Shown here in pieces: positions 33,860 through 46,006 of a DNA stretch of 64,000 nt. Each line of letters opens with the position of its first letter. Positions within the stretch are counted from its first letter, which is position 1. The stretch comes from Prinsepia uniflora (taxonomy: Eukaryota; Streptophyta; Magnoliopsida; Rosales; Rosaceae). Location of the stretch: NCBI GenBank assembly GCA_032719365.1, contig CM064863.1:63513583-63577582 (forward strand), in the 5' to 3' direction. A program made the translations under genes and the position numbers. The notes under the pieces were generated by a model. The model did no database searches. It was not told where the DNA came from and worked only from the letters and a program-made list of their open reading frames with translations.

Positions 33860-36800
33860 TGACAGGACCCACCCAGATTATCGCCTCGATAATCGGGAAG
33901 CATCCTGCTCCCGTCTGACAATCGAAACCAAAAGACCGGAAAACCAAGTAATATTACAACACACCCATTGTCAGACCAGGGAGATTTAACAAATACAATC
34001 GACTGGACGTTAAGTCCACAGTTTCACAGAGCAATAATATTACAAAACAGGTTAAGGAACAAATCCTACTCTGTGAACTAACTACTCCGCAACGGAAAAC
34101 TTTATGCCTCCGCCTCTGCCTCGGCGCTTGCCCCCGCACTTGTACCATGACCTGGAGGGAATTTAAAACAACAAAGTGTGAGTGGACCGAAACATAAGTT
34201 TTGCAGGAAAAACAGTTTTCCGAAATCGGGTTCGCCCTCCAGTTTTGTAATCCGCATGCATAACCAAATATTCAAAACTTGCGTATTAAACTTTTGAAAA
34301 CTCTTATTCCGAAACACATGAAAAATGTTATAAGGATCGTCATAACTCATATAAAACCATTTAATAATACCAGATTCCAGAAACCGTCATTTTGGAACAT
34401 TATTTGCACAAATCAAGTAAAACGTAAACAAATAATCACAATTATGCCGTTGGATCCATCCGAGTCTTTAAACTCAACATTAGGCCTTCCCGGGATATCA
34501 ACGAGTCTTTAAACTCAAAACATGATTAATAGGCCTCGGGGGTATCATAATAATCGAGTCTTTAAACTCACGAGTTTTTAAACTCAATTCGGGTCTTTAA
34601 ACCCAATTTTCGGGCCCGCCCCCGTCATTAATTAACCGGGTCTTTAAACCCAAAACCGGATCCAACAATCAACCGGGTCTTTAAACCCAAAACCCTTTTT
34701 TAAACACAATAAACCAGGATTCATCACAAACCGTTTTCCAACATCATTCCGAAAACATATCACATCATAACAGGACTTATGTCCGAATTCACATGCAAAT
34801 TCCAACACATGCAATTTCCGAAAAGTACTTCACAATATGATCAAACCTCATAAATCCGAAACATGCATATTCATATCCAGGTACTTCATCAAAATCATCA
34901 CGCATGCATAAGCGAAAACTGTAACCTCGAATTGCGTGAAATACGATAAATATCTCGAAAAACGTGAAAACACCTAAAACCGATACATCATATCACCATC
35001 ATAAAATCATATGTAAAACCATGAGAAAAATAAGCAAAATAGTCATGCATGCCCAATTTAGAAAATCAAAAAGTCCACTCACAGTCTTAGGACGCGTCAA
35101 TCGCGTCCCACGCGCTCCTCCGTAGCTTCGGAAGTGTCCGGGCCTGTAAAAACGTATAAGAAGGGTTACAAACGTCCCAAAATAACTCGTAGGATTTTTC
35201 CCTAATTTCCCGGATTTTCGGCGAAATAAACCTTAAGGACTTAACCTTCCGGACTCCCGAAATTATCCCGAACGACTCCCGAACAACTCGAACTCTAAAG
35301 AGAAAATGTTAATTAGACTGAAAGGAACAATTTCCCTGTTGACCGTGATCGGAGATGACATCGCACGCGCCGTCACGCGCCGCCCAAAGTGGCTGCGCGT
35401 GAAGGCCACGCGCCAAGCTACAGTGTCATCGTTCTTACCCGGATAGACTGATAAACGGGTCTGTCACCCGCGACACAACCCGACCAGCTCAAGCTCAATT
35501 CTCAAGCAATTCCTCCCGTTTTCAATCCTATCACCTTCTCTACTCTATTAATTTTAGGTCTGTAATGATAATTAACCTCGATTGTCCCTAAGTCGATTCA
35601 ACCCAGCCTTGAACAGACGAACGGGTCGTCACTCAGAACTCCCCCAAACTAACTCCATTCTCAAATTAATTTCACCAGTAGATTAAGGAAACTTAGACGA
35701 ACACAATGGTACAATCAATTGGACTCGCCGTTACCTGGAAGTTGTCGTCCTCAAGCTCGAAAATACTCAGAACCAGGGAGCTCAGTTCTTGGCCAATTTA
35801 TGGGTGTCGTCCTTCGAAATCGATGCGGATGGTTTCCTCTTGCTCCCAGGAGACTAGAATGGCCCTTGGTTTTGATCAACAAGCCTCAGAAATTGAATTC
35901 AATTTTTCCCTCCAACTGGTTCATCTCTGAACCGCGACTCAGGTTCTTGGGCCAACAGCGAACATTCTCCCTCAATTCTTGCACCTTCGTGATTCTTTCA
36001 CTCCCAGAAGTCTCTCAATGTGTTTAGGTTTGTCTCTCAACTCGTAGAAGTCGAATTCAGAGCTTTCCCCCCAAAACCCGAAAATGGTTCTTCACGGTTT
36101 CTCTCACAGTTCCTCTCAACTCAGCTCCTAAACTGAACCAAATGACCCAACTGAGTCCTCTCCTCACTCCTTTACTCTGTCGATCTATTCAAACGGCCAG
36201 CAACCCGTGGGAGACCAACTGAGGTTTTTCTGAAAATGTCTCCCATGCACACGGAAGCCATAGCCATTTATTTAACCCAGCCCGTGCACTCAGTCTCTGC
36301 CCAGACACTCATGGATGCTTCCCACAACCTCAAACGACTTAAACAATGCCCTGAACCTTCCACCAAGCCTTAAACAATTGAACGCACAAGACACCACGGT
36401 CGCTGCTCTGTTTTCCACGGTGGTGAACAGTCCCCCGTGCGAAAATTACCAAAATGCCCCCAGGGCAAAAATTACCAAAATGCCCTCCAACTTCCGTGAC
36501 CCGTAACTCGGTCATCCGATGTCCGTTTCAAGCGTGCCGCCTGTCGTTGTACTCAGGGCGTCGAGACGAACATAACGATCTTCGAGTCAAATGAATATCA
36601 ATTGTCAAACAGAAAGTCAACTTTTTCCCATATAACGTCCAAATTATGATAATGCCCATGAACTTCCGAACATCATAACTTTCGCCTCGAGCGTCCGAAT
36701 CGGACGTGCCACCTGTCTATGAACTCGTGACGTCCCGAACTACGTCACGGTCATCACTCCACGTTCGTTCGACCTCCCAATCAAAAGTCAACAAATTGAC

Positions 36801-36880
36801 CACACAAATCACAGGGGTAAAAATGTCATTTTAATCAATATTTTATAATATTACATTTCCAGAATGTCCGGGGCGTTACA
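33860..36880 (-). repeat. 3' LTR of element F (3.02 kb)
   Basis: On the plus strand it runs from TGACAGGACCCACCC to GGGGCGTTACA. It has GTGAGTGGAC near 34178, GCATGCAT near 34252, TGCATGCC near 35045 and GTCCACTCAC near 35072. Confidence 0.94.
34462..34688 (-). repeat. Hairpin array in LTR F (seven 14-mers)
   Basis: The units begin at 34462, 34503, 34556, 34572, 34591, 34638 and 34675. The first three read GAGTCTTTAAACTC on the plus strand, the fourth has a loop variant, and the last three read GGGTCTTTAAACCC. Confidence 0.88.
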
Positions 36881-36900
36881 ATCTCTCCCCCCCCTTAAGA
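36881..36900 (-). other. Polypurine tract of element F
   Basis: The minus strand reads CTTAAGGGGGGGGGAGAGAT directly before the LTR start TGTAACGCCCC. It primes plus-strand DNA synthesis. The pol frame ends 18 bp upstream of it. Confidence 0.9.
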
Positions 36901-36917
36901 AATTTCCTCCCGAAATT

Positions 36918-38406
36918 TCATGGAAACAAGTAGGGGAACTGTTCTCGCATCTGTGCCTCGGGTTCCCATGTGGCTTCCTCCACATTCTGGTTCCTCCAGA
37001 GTACCTTTACCAGAGGAACGGTCTTCCGACGTAGTACTTTATCCTTTCGATCCAAAATCTGCACCGGCTGTTCCTCGAAGCTCAAATCATCTCGAAGTTC
37101 AATGGGCTGTTCCTCCAGTACATGAGATGCGTCGAACACGTATTTCCGCAACATCGACACATGAAACACATCGTGGACCTTCGAAAGCTCTGGCGGTAGT
37201 GCCAACCGGTAGGCCACCGGGCCAATCCTCTCGGTAATCTCATAAGGTCCGATATAACGAGGGCTCAACTTCCCTCGCCTGCTAAATCTCACTACACCCT
37301 TCCAAGGGGATAATTTCAGGAATACCCGATCTCCGACCGCAAACTCAAGATCCCGAATCCGATGGTCCACATAGCTCTTTTGTCTGTCCTGGGCTGCCTT
37401 GAGCCGATCCCTGATGAGTTTGACCTTCTCGGTCGTCAGTTCCACCAATTCGGATTTAGTCAGCTTCCTTTCACCCACATCCGTCCAACACAACGGGGTC
37501 CTACACTGCCGTCCGTACATGGCTTCGTACGGAGCCATCCCAATGCTCGCCTGATAGCTGTTGTTGTAGGCAAATTCCATCAAGGCTAGATGTGACTCCC
37601 AAGTGTCCTGAAATTGCAAAACGCAAGCTCGCATCATATCCTCCAAAGTCTGGATGGTCCGCTCAGACTGGCTGTCACTCTGAGGATGAAATGCAGTACT
37701 GAAACGAAGTTTCGTCCCAAAAGCTTCCTGCAGACTCTGCCAAAATCGAGAAGTAAACCTCGGGTCTCGGTCAGAAACTATTGATTCCGGAGTACCGTGC
37801 AAACGGATGATCTCATCAATAAACAACTGGGCCAACTGTGTCATCCTGAAGTTCTCTCGCACTGGCAAGAAATGAGCTGATTTCGGGCCTGTCCACAATC
37901 ACCCAAACTCCATCGTGACCTCTGGGTGTCCTAGGAAGTCCAAACACGAAATCCATCGTTAAGTGATCTCATTTCCATTCCGGAATAGGTAGTGGTTGCA
38001 AGGCTCCATAAGGTCGTTGTCTCTCAGCCTTCACTTGCTGGCAAATCAGACACCTGCTGACAAACTCGGCAATCTCCCGTTTCATTCCCGGCCACCAGTA
38101 GTGCTCTCGCAAGGTACGATACATCTTGGTCCCACCAGGATGCATCGTGTAGGCCGAACTATGAGCTTCGTCCAAGATCTCCCTCTTCAGTGCCTCAACG
38201 TCGGGCACGCATAACCGCCCTTCCTTTAGTAATGCTCCATCCTCCCTGACTGTAAAATCTAGCCGTTCACCGGCTTCCACTTCAATCCGAAGTACACATG
38301 AGACAGGATCTTGAGATTGAACCTCAACGATCCGATCGACCAGAAGTGATCTCACATGAAAGCTAGCCAGTAAAACACCTTGGCCATCCAAGCCCAGATC
38401 AATGCT
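36918..38406 (-). pseudogene. Element F integrase with chromodomain-like C-terminus (two lesions)
   Basis: It reads from 38406 downward. The N-terminal zinc-binding domain has two His (DEAHSS, TMHPGG) and CLICQQ near 38040. After PIPEWK a TGA (37967-37969) replaces the expected codon, then the core continues with MDFVFGLPR (first Asp). A frameshift lies near 37890. The remaining 326 codons hold IVSDRDPRFTSRFWQ (second Asp) and FHPQSDSQSERTIQTLEDM (Glu). The GPF/Y-type module (RYIGPYEI) comes next and then a tail with VLWRNQ and EEATWEPE, which is chromodomain-like. Such tails direct integration to heterochromatin in chromoviruses. Confidence 0.9.
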
Positions 38407-41380
38407 TGTAACAACCCGTACCTTCGGGAAGGGTAAAAATGTAATTTTAGAAAGTTTTGTGTATAAAGGACGATTTTGCCCTTGTGAATAGTAGACAAAT
38501 AGTTGACTTTTTGAAGTACCGATTGGATGAGTGTTAACCCATGACCGTGACGTAGTTTCGGACGTCACGAGTCCGTAGACAGGTGGCAGGTTCGATTCGG
38601 ACAACCGGAGGAAAAGTTATGACGTTCGGAAGATTGGGGGCGTTACCGTAATTTTGAGTAAATAAGGAAAATGTTGACTTTTTGGAGGACTTGGGATTTT
38701 CACGTAGACCGAGGACCGTTAGATAGGTCTCGACGTCCTGAGTACAACGACAGGCGGCACGCTGTTATCGGACGTCGGATGAGATAGTTACGGGTCTAGA
38801 ACGTTCGAGGGCAAAACGATAATTATTTGGATAAGGGGTATTTTGGTCATTTTCCCTCAGCCCAATCAGATAAGGGCAAGTGGCATGGATATTTTGGGCT
38901 AAACTATGGCTGATGGACACGTGCAAGGGACTGGATGGTTCCAGGGGCTACTAACGTGTGCACGGCCACACTTTGTCTAATTTTGAACCGTGCTTGTTCG
39001 AAGAACACAGAAAACAGAGGGTGAGATTTTGGGAGAGTTGGATCGATTCAGAGCAAGGGTGAGTGAGTTGATGACTTGTGAAAGTGTTAGAGAGACGAGG
39101 GTGAGGTGTTGATCGTGTTTTGGGACTGGAATTGTGCACGGCGGCGCGGTGGTGGTGCGGCGAAGATTTGAGGAAACAGGGAGGCTGTGAGTTCGTGGTG
39201 GTGGCTACGCCGTGTGGTGGCTCAAATCACGATCGTGGGACGTTCAGGAGGCTGTAGGGAGTCCAACGAACACCGTGGTACACGGCGGCGCTTGCAGCGG
39301 AGACGGAATCGAAGGGTAAGCTTCTTTACTCTGTTTTCCCGTGCTTTTTCAATTCAAAAGTCGTGAGGGTAGGATGAGAATCGAAGGGAGTGGTGAGTGC
39401 AGTGGTGTTCAGGGAGGTTCTAGGAGTGGTGTGGGATGGTCGCCGTGACGGGGACGTACACGGCGGAGCCAGTCGACGGAGAGTACTCTGTACTCTGTTT
39501 TGGCCGTGGGTTCAAACGGCGAATCGTGACGTTTGGGCACGAGTCGACGGTCAAGGTGAGTCGGGTTAGATGTAGAAGGGCCCTAGGAACCGTCTGGTGT
39601 TGCCACCGTGACGGGGGATGACCGGAGTGGCTGGATCGTGAAACAGGGGGAGTTTGGCCGTCTGGTTCGAGCGTTAGTCGACAGGATTGGGGCGGTGTCA
39701 AGGTCTGAGGAGCTGGGGAATGGATAGGTTGGAACTGGACGAAGCTTTAGGTGAAGAAAGGGAGAGGAATCGTGCAGGTACGGCGGAGAACCGCTGACGC
39801 CGGTTCAGTTTGCAGACCACTGTGCTGAACCGGGTCTGCTCAAGGTTGAAGGGCACTGTAGCAGGCGCGTGAAGCCCACGCGCAGCCACTTTGGGCGGCG
39901 CGTGGAGGCGCGTGGAGAAGAATTCGGCCAAGCTTCCAACAGGAGTTTGGTTCTATTTGTCCTAAGGAGTTTATTGGTATAGTTTTCGAGTTAACCGGAC
40001 GGTGTTACGGAGTTGTTCGAGAATCTAGACGGTTGAAGGTTTAGGATTAAAATATTATTTCATTCCCGAAAAATTGGGGAAATTAGGATTAGGATCGTTG
40101 ATGTATTTGTGACCCTATTTGGTGCATTTTGACAGGACGGGAGGTACCCGAGACAGTCGAGGAGCGCACGGAGCGCGAGTGACTCGTTCTGGATTTGTGA
40201 GTGGACTCTTTCTTCCTTTCAAGCATGCCTAACTGTTTTATTGACGTTTTATAATCTTAAATATGTTTTTATGCTTTTGAATGATGATTATATGTTATTG
40301 ATGAGTTTGCACGTTTTTCGAGACATTTCCGAGATTTTGCACGTTTTTTGAGAAAAAGCTAATTTTCGGATTTTGATGCCATAATTACAATTGCAACCTA
40401 TAATTGTGTTCTGATAATGATAAATGGGATATGAAATATGATTTGTGATTATGTGTGATTTCTAGGTATAACAATGGATTTCCGGATTTGGGTTCGGAAT
40501 GTCGGTTCGGAACGCCGAAAGGGCTTCGAACTGGGGATTTCGAATTCGAGTTTGGCGATCGATTCCAAATTGGTTTTACACTGAATATGGATTGGATTTG
40601 CTGGATCTGGATATTGGGTTTAAAGACCCGGATTGATATTGACGGGGGACGGTCCCGGATTGAGTTTAAAGACTCAGGAGTTTAAAGACTCGGATATGTT
40701 GATGTTACCCCCATAGGCCTATTGAGTTTAAAGACTCGGGAGTTTCAAGACTCGGATTTCATATAAGGCCTGATTGAGTTTAAAGACTCGGATAGGTCCA
40801 GCAGGTTTGATCGGAAATGATGATTTGATACTGAAACTATGATTTCTCTATCCATTTTATAGTGTTTCTGTTTCTTATGGTATTTTATAGTGTATCTGTT
40901 TTTTATGAGATTTTATAGTGTTTCTGTTTCTTATGATGTTTCATATTATGATTTTCTAGTACTCCGTTGGGCATGCCTGTGTTTAAAACCGGAGGGAACA
41001 CTGATTCTTATTTTTCCTTAACCTCGAATTAGTGATAAACTGATTTTACAACTTTTGGTTATTCTAGTCCACTCACACTTTTGGTTTTAAATTTTCCCTC
41101 TAGGTCGTGGTGATAGCGCTGGGGTGAACGTTGAGGCAGATATCGAGGCATAGAGCTTCCGACGTTCTTCCGTTGCGAGACTAGCATTGTAGGACTTTTG
41201 TGCCCATTTTGTAGAACTATGCTCTGACTACCTGTTGTGTATATTCTACTCCTTCGTCTGATAGTTATGCTTATAGTTGTGTGACAGTTGTTTGTTTTGT
41301 TTGATACTGTAAGTGTGATTGTCAGACGGGAGCAGGGTTCGTCCCGGATATCAAGGCCATATTTGGGACGGGTCCTGACA
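38407..41380 (+). mobile_element. Solo LTR E, chromovirus-type (2.97 kb), TSD ATGCT
   Basis: It starts TGTAACAACCCGTACC and ends GGGACGGGTCCTGACA. ATGCT flanks it (38402-38406 and 41381-41385). It is inserted between the RNase H and integrase parts of element F, opposite in orientation. GTGAGTGGAC is at 40197-40206 and GTCCACTCAC at 41067-41076. The boxes next to them are AGCATGCC and GGCATGCC instead of TGCATGCA. It is the youngest member of the four-deep stack and the closest relative of LTR B. Confidence 0.95.
40616..40789 (+). repeat. Hairpin array in LTR E (six 14-mers)
   Basis: The units begin at 40616 (GGGTTTAAAGACCC), then 40662, 40678, 40724, 40740 (one loop change) and 40776 (all GAGT..ACTC). 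Each is usually followed by GG or AGG. Confidence 0.9.
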
Positions 41381-41385
41381 ATGCT

Positions 41386-42835
41386 AGTCTTACGGAGTTC
41401 AACCAAAAGTGACAAATGAACCGTCCGTAGATGTGCTACAGAATGCGTTGACTTCCGGCTTAGAGCATCAGCCACCACATTGGCTTTCCCCGGGTGGTAC
41501 TCAATCGTACAATCATAATCCTTAATTAGCTCTAGCCACCGTCGTTGCCTTACATTTAACTCCTTCTGAGTGAACAAGTACTTCAGGCTCTTGTGGTCCG
41601 TGAACATTCTGCAAGTCGCACCATACAAGTGATGTCTCCAAATTTTTAACGCATGCACAACAGCAGCTAACTCCAAGTCGTGCGTCGGATAATTGCGCTC
41701 GTGCGGTTTCAGCTGGCGCGAAGCATAGGCGATCACTTTCCCATGTTGCATTAGTACACATCCCAAACCCTGTAAGGATGCATCACTGTACACCTCAAAT
41801 TCCCCACTATCGTCTGGAAGGGTCAGTATGGGAGCAGATGTCAACCTTTCCTTTAGCTCCCGAAAACTACGCTCACAATCGTCATCCCACTCAAACTTGA
41901 CTCCTTTCCGCGTCAGTCGTGTCAACGGGGCAGTAATGGTAGAGAAACCCTCTACGAACCTCCTGTAATAACCAGCCAAACCCAAGAAACTTCTGACTTC
42001 AGTGACAGTCCTCGGTTGTTCCCACTTCGCCACTGCCTCAATTTTCTGAGAATCCACACTGATCCCGTCAGTTGAGATCACATGCCCCAAGAAACTCACG
42101 CTCGTCAACCAAAACTGACATTTGCTGAGCTTCGCGTACAACAGGTTTTCCCTCAAGGTACCTAGCACCATCCTTAAGTGCTCCTCGTGCGCTTCTGCAC
42201 TCCTCGAGTAGACTAGGATATCGTCAATAAACACGATGACAAAACGATCCAAGTAAGGCTGCAACACTCGGTTCATCAAATCCATAAACGCTGCGGGTGT
42301 GTTGGTCAAGCCAAACGGCATCACAAGGAACTCATAATGACCATAACGGGTCCTAAAGGCTGTCTTGGGTACATCCTCATCCTTAACCCGCAACTGATGA
42401 TACCCAGAACGTAGATCAATTTTGGAGAAGTACTGCGCTCCTCGCAGTTGATCAAACAAATCATCGATCCGAGGCAACGGGTATTTGTTCCTGACCATTA
42501 CTTTATTCAGTTGCCTGTAATCGATGCAGAGTCTCAAACTCCCATCCTTTTTCTTCACAAACAACACCGGGGCTCCCCAGGGGGACACACTCGGTCGAAT
42601 AAACCCCATCTCAAGTGATTCTTGTAACTGCGCCTTCAGTTCTTTCAACTCAGCTGGCGCCATACGATACGGAGTCTGAGAGATAGGTTGCGTACCTGGA
42701 ACCAGATCAACAGTGAACTCGACATCTCGATGCGGTGGCAATCCCGGTAGATCCTCCGGAAAGACATCCGGGAACTCCCGTACTATCGGTATATCCTCCA
42801 CCCTCAATGGTGCAGCTCGTGAGTCCAACACTTGG
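41386..42835 (-). pseudogene. Element F reverse transcriptase and RNase H
   Basis: Minus-strand frame of about 480 codons. The RT fingers and palm include KKDGSLRLCIDYRQLNK, KIDLRSGYHQL, the MPFGLTNTPAAF box and the catalytic VFIDDILVYS. RNase H follows with EVYSDASLQGLGCVL, ELAAVVHALKIWRHHLYG and NVVADALSRK. The frame is intact in this part but depends on a frame change at about 42835 to connect with protease. At 41386 it runs into LTR E, so the last 110 residues of the raw frame are LTR translation, not enzyme. The palm sequence is of Tekay/Del type. Confidence 0.93.
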
Positions 42836-43684
42836 GGCTAAGTATCCCTGGCACCCCTTCCTCAACAACTTACTTGCCTTCAGGGCGGAAATCACTCCGA
42901 CAGGAGTTGCTCGCTGAATTCCCTGAAAAGTGGTTTCTGGTAACCCAGGGCTCCGAAAAGTAACCTTCTTATCGAAACATTCGATAGAAGCATGATGGAG
43001 CGTCAACCAGTCCATTCCCAAAATGACATCAAAGTCGTGCAGATCCAAGAGTATCAAATCTGCCATCAGACCAACATCACCTACCATTACGGGACACTCC
43101 CGCAACACTTGATTTACCACAAATACATCTCCCGTGGGTGTACTCACACCCAAGTCACAGTCCAAGGTGGACACCTCTCTACCCGCCAACAACTCACAGT
43201 CCCGTGAAATAAATGAATGAGTAGCTCCGGGATCAATTAAAGCACAAACATCATGCCCAAAGATCGTGAGTGTACCTGTCACAACACCAGGCGCTACCCT
43301 GGCCTCCTGCTGCGTAACAGCAAAAACTCGGGCCTGTGGTCCAGCTGCTCGCCCACGGCCCCGGCCCCTCTGTCCATTAGCCGCTCCAGTACCACCTCCT
43401 CGAGTACTCCCAGTCCCAGAAACTGCAGCTGTGCTCCGTCCCTGCTCTGCTCCACCCCGACCTGCGCCACCACCCTGTGGCAAAGATGGACACTCCCTCC
43501 GATAGTGGCCCCGCTCGCCACAGAAGAAACAGATAACACTGGAAGCATCTCGAACAAAACCACCACCCTGCCGTCCCGTGGAAGCAACAGAAGTCGCGCT
43601 AGCCTGCGGAGCAGTCTGCGCCCTAGGCCCTCGGAATCCGGAACTCTGATAGTTACCAGGCCTGCCATAACGAATGGATGCCAT
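42836..43684 (-). pseudogene. Element F Gag zinc knuckle and protease (N-terminus deleted)
   Basis: The remaining frame begins a few codons before the deletion joint. A Gly/Ser/Gln-rich stretch leads to CFFCGERGHYRREC (about residue 54-67 of the frame), the RNA-binding knuckle of Gag. Another Gly/Arg-rich linker (GQRGRGRGRAAG) follows, then the protease with ALIDPGATHSFIS, where Pro stands in place of the usual Ser or Thr after Asp. The VILGMDWL box closes the domain. One extra base near 42835 puts the following RT in another frame. The Gag capsid part and the start codon region are lost. Confidence 0.9.
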
Positions 43685-44302
43685 AGCCATTTATTTAACC
43701 CAGCCCGTGCACTCAGTCTCTGCCCAGACACGCATGGATGCTTCCCACAACCTCAAACGACTTAAACAATGCCCTGAGCCTTCCACTAAGCCTTAAACAA
43801 TTGAACGCACAAGACACCACGGCCGCTGCTCTGTTTTCCATGGTGGTGAACAGTACCCCGTGCGAAAATTACCAAAATGCCCCCAGGGCAAAAATTACCA
43901 AAATGCCTCCAACTTCCGTGACCCGTAACTCGGTCATCCGATGTCCGTTTCAAGCGTGCCGCCTGTCGTTGTACTCAGGGCGTCGAGACGAACATAACGG
44001 TCTTCGAGTCAAATGAATATCAATTGTCAAACAGAAAGTCAACTTTTTCCCATATAACGTCCAAATTACGATAATGCCCCTGAACTTCCGAACATCATAA
44101 CTTTCGCCTCGAGCGTCCGAATCGGACGTGCCACCTGTCTATGAACTCGTGACGTCCCGAACTACGTCACGGTCATCACTCCACGTCCGTTCGACCTCCC
44201 AATCAAAAGTCAACAAATTGACCACACAAATCACAGGGGTAAAAATGTCATTTTAATTAATATTTTATAATATTACATTTCCAGAATGTCCGGGGCGTTA
44301 CA
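43680..44302 (-). repeat. 5' LTR remnant of element F
   Basis: About 623 bp match 36257-36880 of the 3' LTR with about 97% identity by eye, including the LTR end GGGGCGTTACA. The junction with Gag falls in the words GCCATAGCCAT, which are present on the LTR side and compatible with the Gag side. Confidence 0.93.
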
Positions 44303-45760
44303 CAGGGAGTCTCAACCCAAAATCCAGGGTGTGTGAGTCATGAAATTCCTTCTAGTGCTTTGTGAGTGGAAGTTCAGAGAGGTGTGGTGATTGAGGGAGT
44401 GAGAGTACGGTGAGGTGGGGTTGGACTGCCACGAGGGCCACCGTGGGCGGTGGTTTCGATTTTGAAAAACAGAGAAGGAGTAGATGGTCGGGTGCAATCA
44501 CCATCGATCTTTTGATCCAATCTGGTTCGAAGGAGTGCTAGGAAGGCCGAGGACCTCCTTGTGAACTAGTGGAACACGACGGCGAGCACGGTGGAGGTTA
44601 GAACGCGGGTGAGTTCTCGATGTCCCCTGTTTTCCGTTTAAAATTTGAAGTGAAAATCGTGGATTTAGGAGCTTAGTCGAGCCGTTTTATTGGTCTTGTT
44701 AGTTAAAGGATGTTGTAGTTGGTCTGAGGAGTTGAACCAGAGGCGGAGTAGACGGTGGGTGGCCGGAAAACAGCGACTGGGAATCTCAGAGGACTGGTTC
44801 GAGCCCTGGACGGTAAGTTCTCGTACTTTACTTCGTGTTTTAAGTAGTTGTTTAGACTAGTTAGAGTAGGAGGATCCTAATAGGCTAAAAAGGAAGGAAA
44901 ATGGCCCGAAAACGAAGCAGAACCGCCTGCGCGAGGTTCAACTGGACCGGTCTGAACCGAACCGGTCGGACCGGGTTTTCCCAGGGAAGACGACGACACT
45001 GTGCTAGGCGCGTGGCTCCCACGCGCAGCCCCTTTGGACGGCGCGTGAGGGCACGTGGGGCAGAATCCGGGGAAGTTTCCAACATGGTTTTTAGTCTAAT
45101 CGATGTAACGAAGATTGTGGCACTGGTTTCGAGTTAATCGGACATCGGCTCGATATGTTTTGGGCTGTCCGAAGGTTTAGGACTCGGTTAAAAATAGCCA
45201 AAAATATGAGAAAATTATGGGATTTTAGTATGACTATTGTGAAGTAGTTAGTTACCTTGGTATGGATTTTGGACAGGTTCGGGAAAGCCGAGGATAGCGG
45301 AATGGTCGGGAACGGCGTAAGTGCGAATGTATCGAGGCGACGTCGAAATGGTCTGTGAGTGGATTTTGCTTTCTAATTTATGATGCATGCATATATGTTT
45401 TTATATGTTTTCTATACTTGATTCTATGATTTGATTTATGATCTTGATGGTTTACGATTTTGCACGATTTTCGAGGTATTTTACGGAATTTCACGTTTTA
45501 CGAGGTTTCGATTTCTCTTGTGATTTGACGATGGTTTTAAGGCTTTGATTTCGGGATTTGAAAGATGATTTGATTTCAAGGTTTTAAACTGGATTTCAGA
45601 AAAGTGATTTCGGTCTTGGAGCCCAACTCTTGTGATTTCAGAAAGGAAGTCTGGATTTGGGTTCGGGATGATGGTTCCGGATGCCGGCTTACGGGATCAT
45701 CGTTGCGAATTCGACTGTGGATTTTCTGTGATTTTCACTGATTGAATGGAAAATGGTTTT

Positions 45761-46006
45761 GGGTTTAAAGACCCGGAAAGAAAAGAGAAAACCCACTGGA
45801 TCTGGTTTTGAGTTTAAAGACTCGGATCGATTGACGGAGGGAGGGCCCTGGGTTGATGTTTTGAGTTTAAAGACTCGGTATGGTTTTGAGTTTAAAGACT
45901 CGGATATGATACCCCCCGAGGCCTGTGATTGTGTTTTGAGTTTAAAGACTCGGATATCCCGGGAAGGCCTGGCTATTTGTGCAGTGTGTTTTGAGTTTAA
46001 AGACTC
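45761..46006 (+). repeat. Hairpin array in LTR G (six 14-mers)
   Basis: The units begin at 45761 (GGGT..ACCC type), then 45810, 45863, 45888, 45938 and 45993 (GAGT..ACTC type), all with loop TTAAAG. Two further short stems (GGGCAATGGCCC and GGGACCGAGTTCCC) follow near 46068 and 46105. Confidence 0.9.

Larger units (their letters stand above)
33860..44302 (-). mobile_element. Element F: Tekay/Del-like chromovirus (Ty3/gypsy), internally deleted, TSD CAGGG
   Basis: On the minus strand the order is a 5' LTR remnant, a Gag knuckle, protease, RT, RNase H, integrase, a chromodomain-like tail, a polypurine tract and a full 3' LTR. CAGGG flanks the unit (33855-33859 and 44303-44307). Most of the 5' LTR, the primer site and the Gag N-terminus are lost through one deletion. 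The shared part of the two LTRs is about 97% identical where I compared it, so F is younger than D. Solo LTR E interrupts pol. This is the only coding member of the LTR family in the window and gives the family its classification. Confidence 0.95.

Noticed and set aside
38407..38604. N-terminal part of the raw integrase frame
   Set aside because: It is LTR E sequence fused by the insertion, not part of integrase.
41059..41385. C-terminal 110 residues of the raw RT-RNase H frame
   Set aside because: This is translation of solo LTR E. The same peptide is encoded on the plus strand at 9387-9660 in LTR B. The enzyme part ends at the TSD.
43224..43260. Protease active-site change (DPG in place of DSG/DTG) as an inactivating mutation
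   Set aside because: As I recall, DPGATHSF-type sequences are common in annotated plant gypsy proteins, so I do not claim loss of function from this residue alone.
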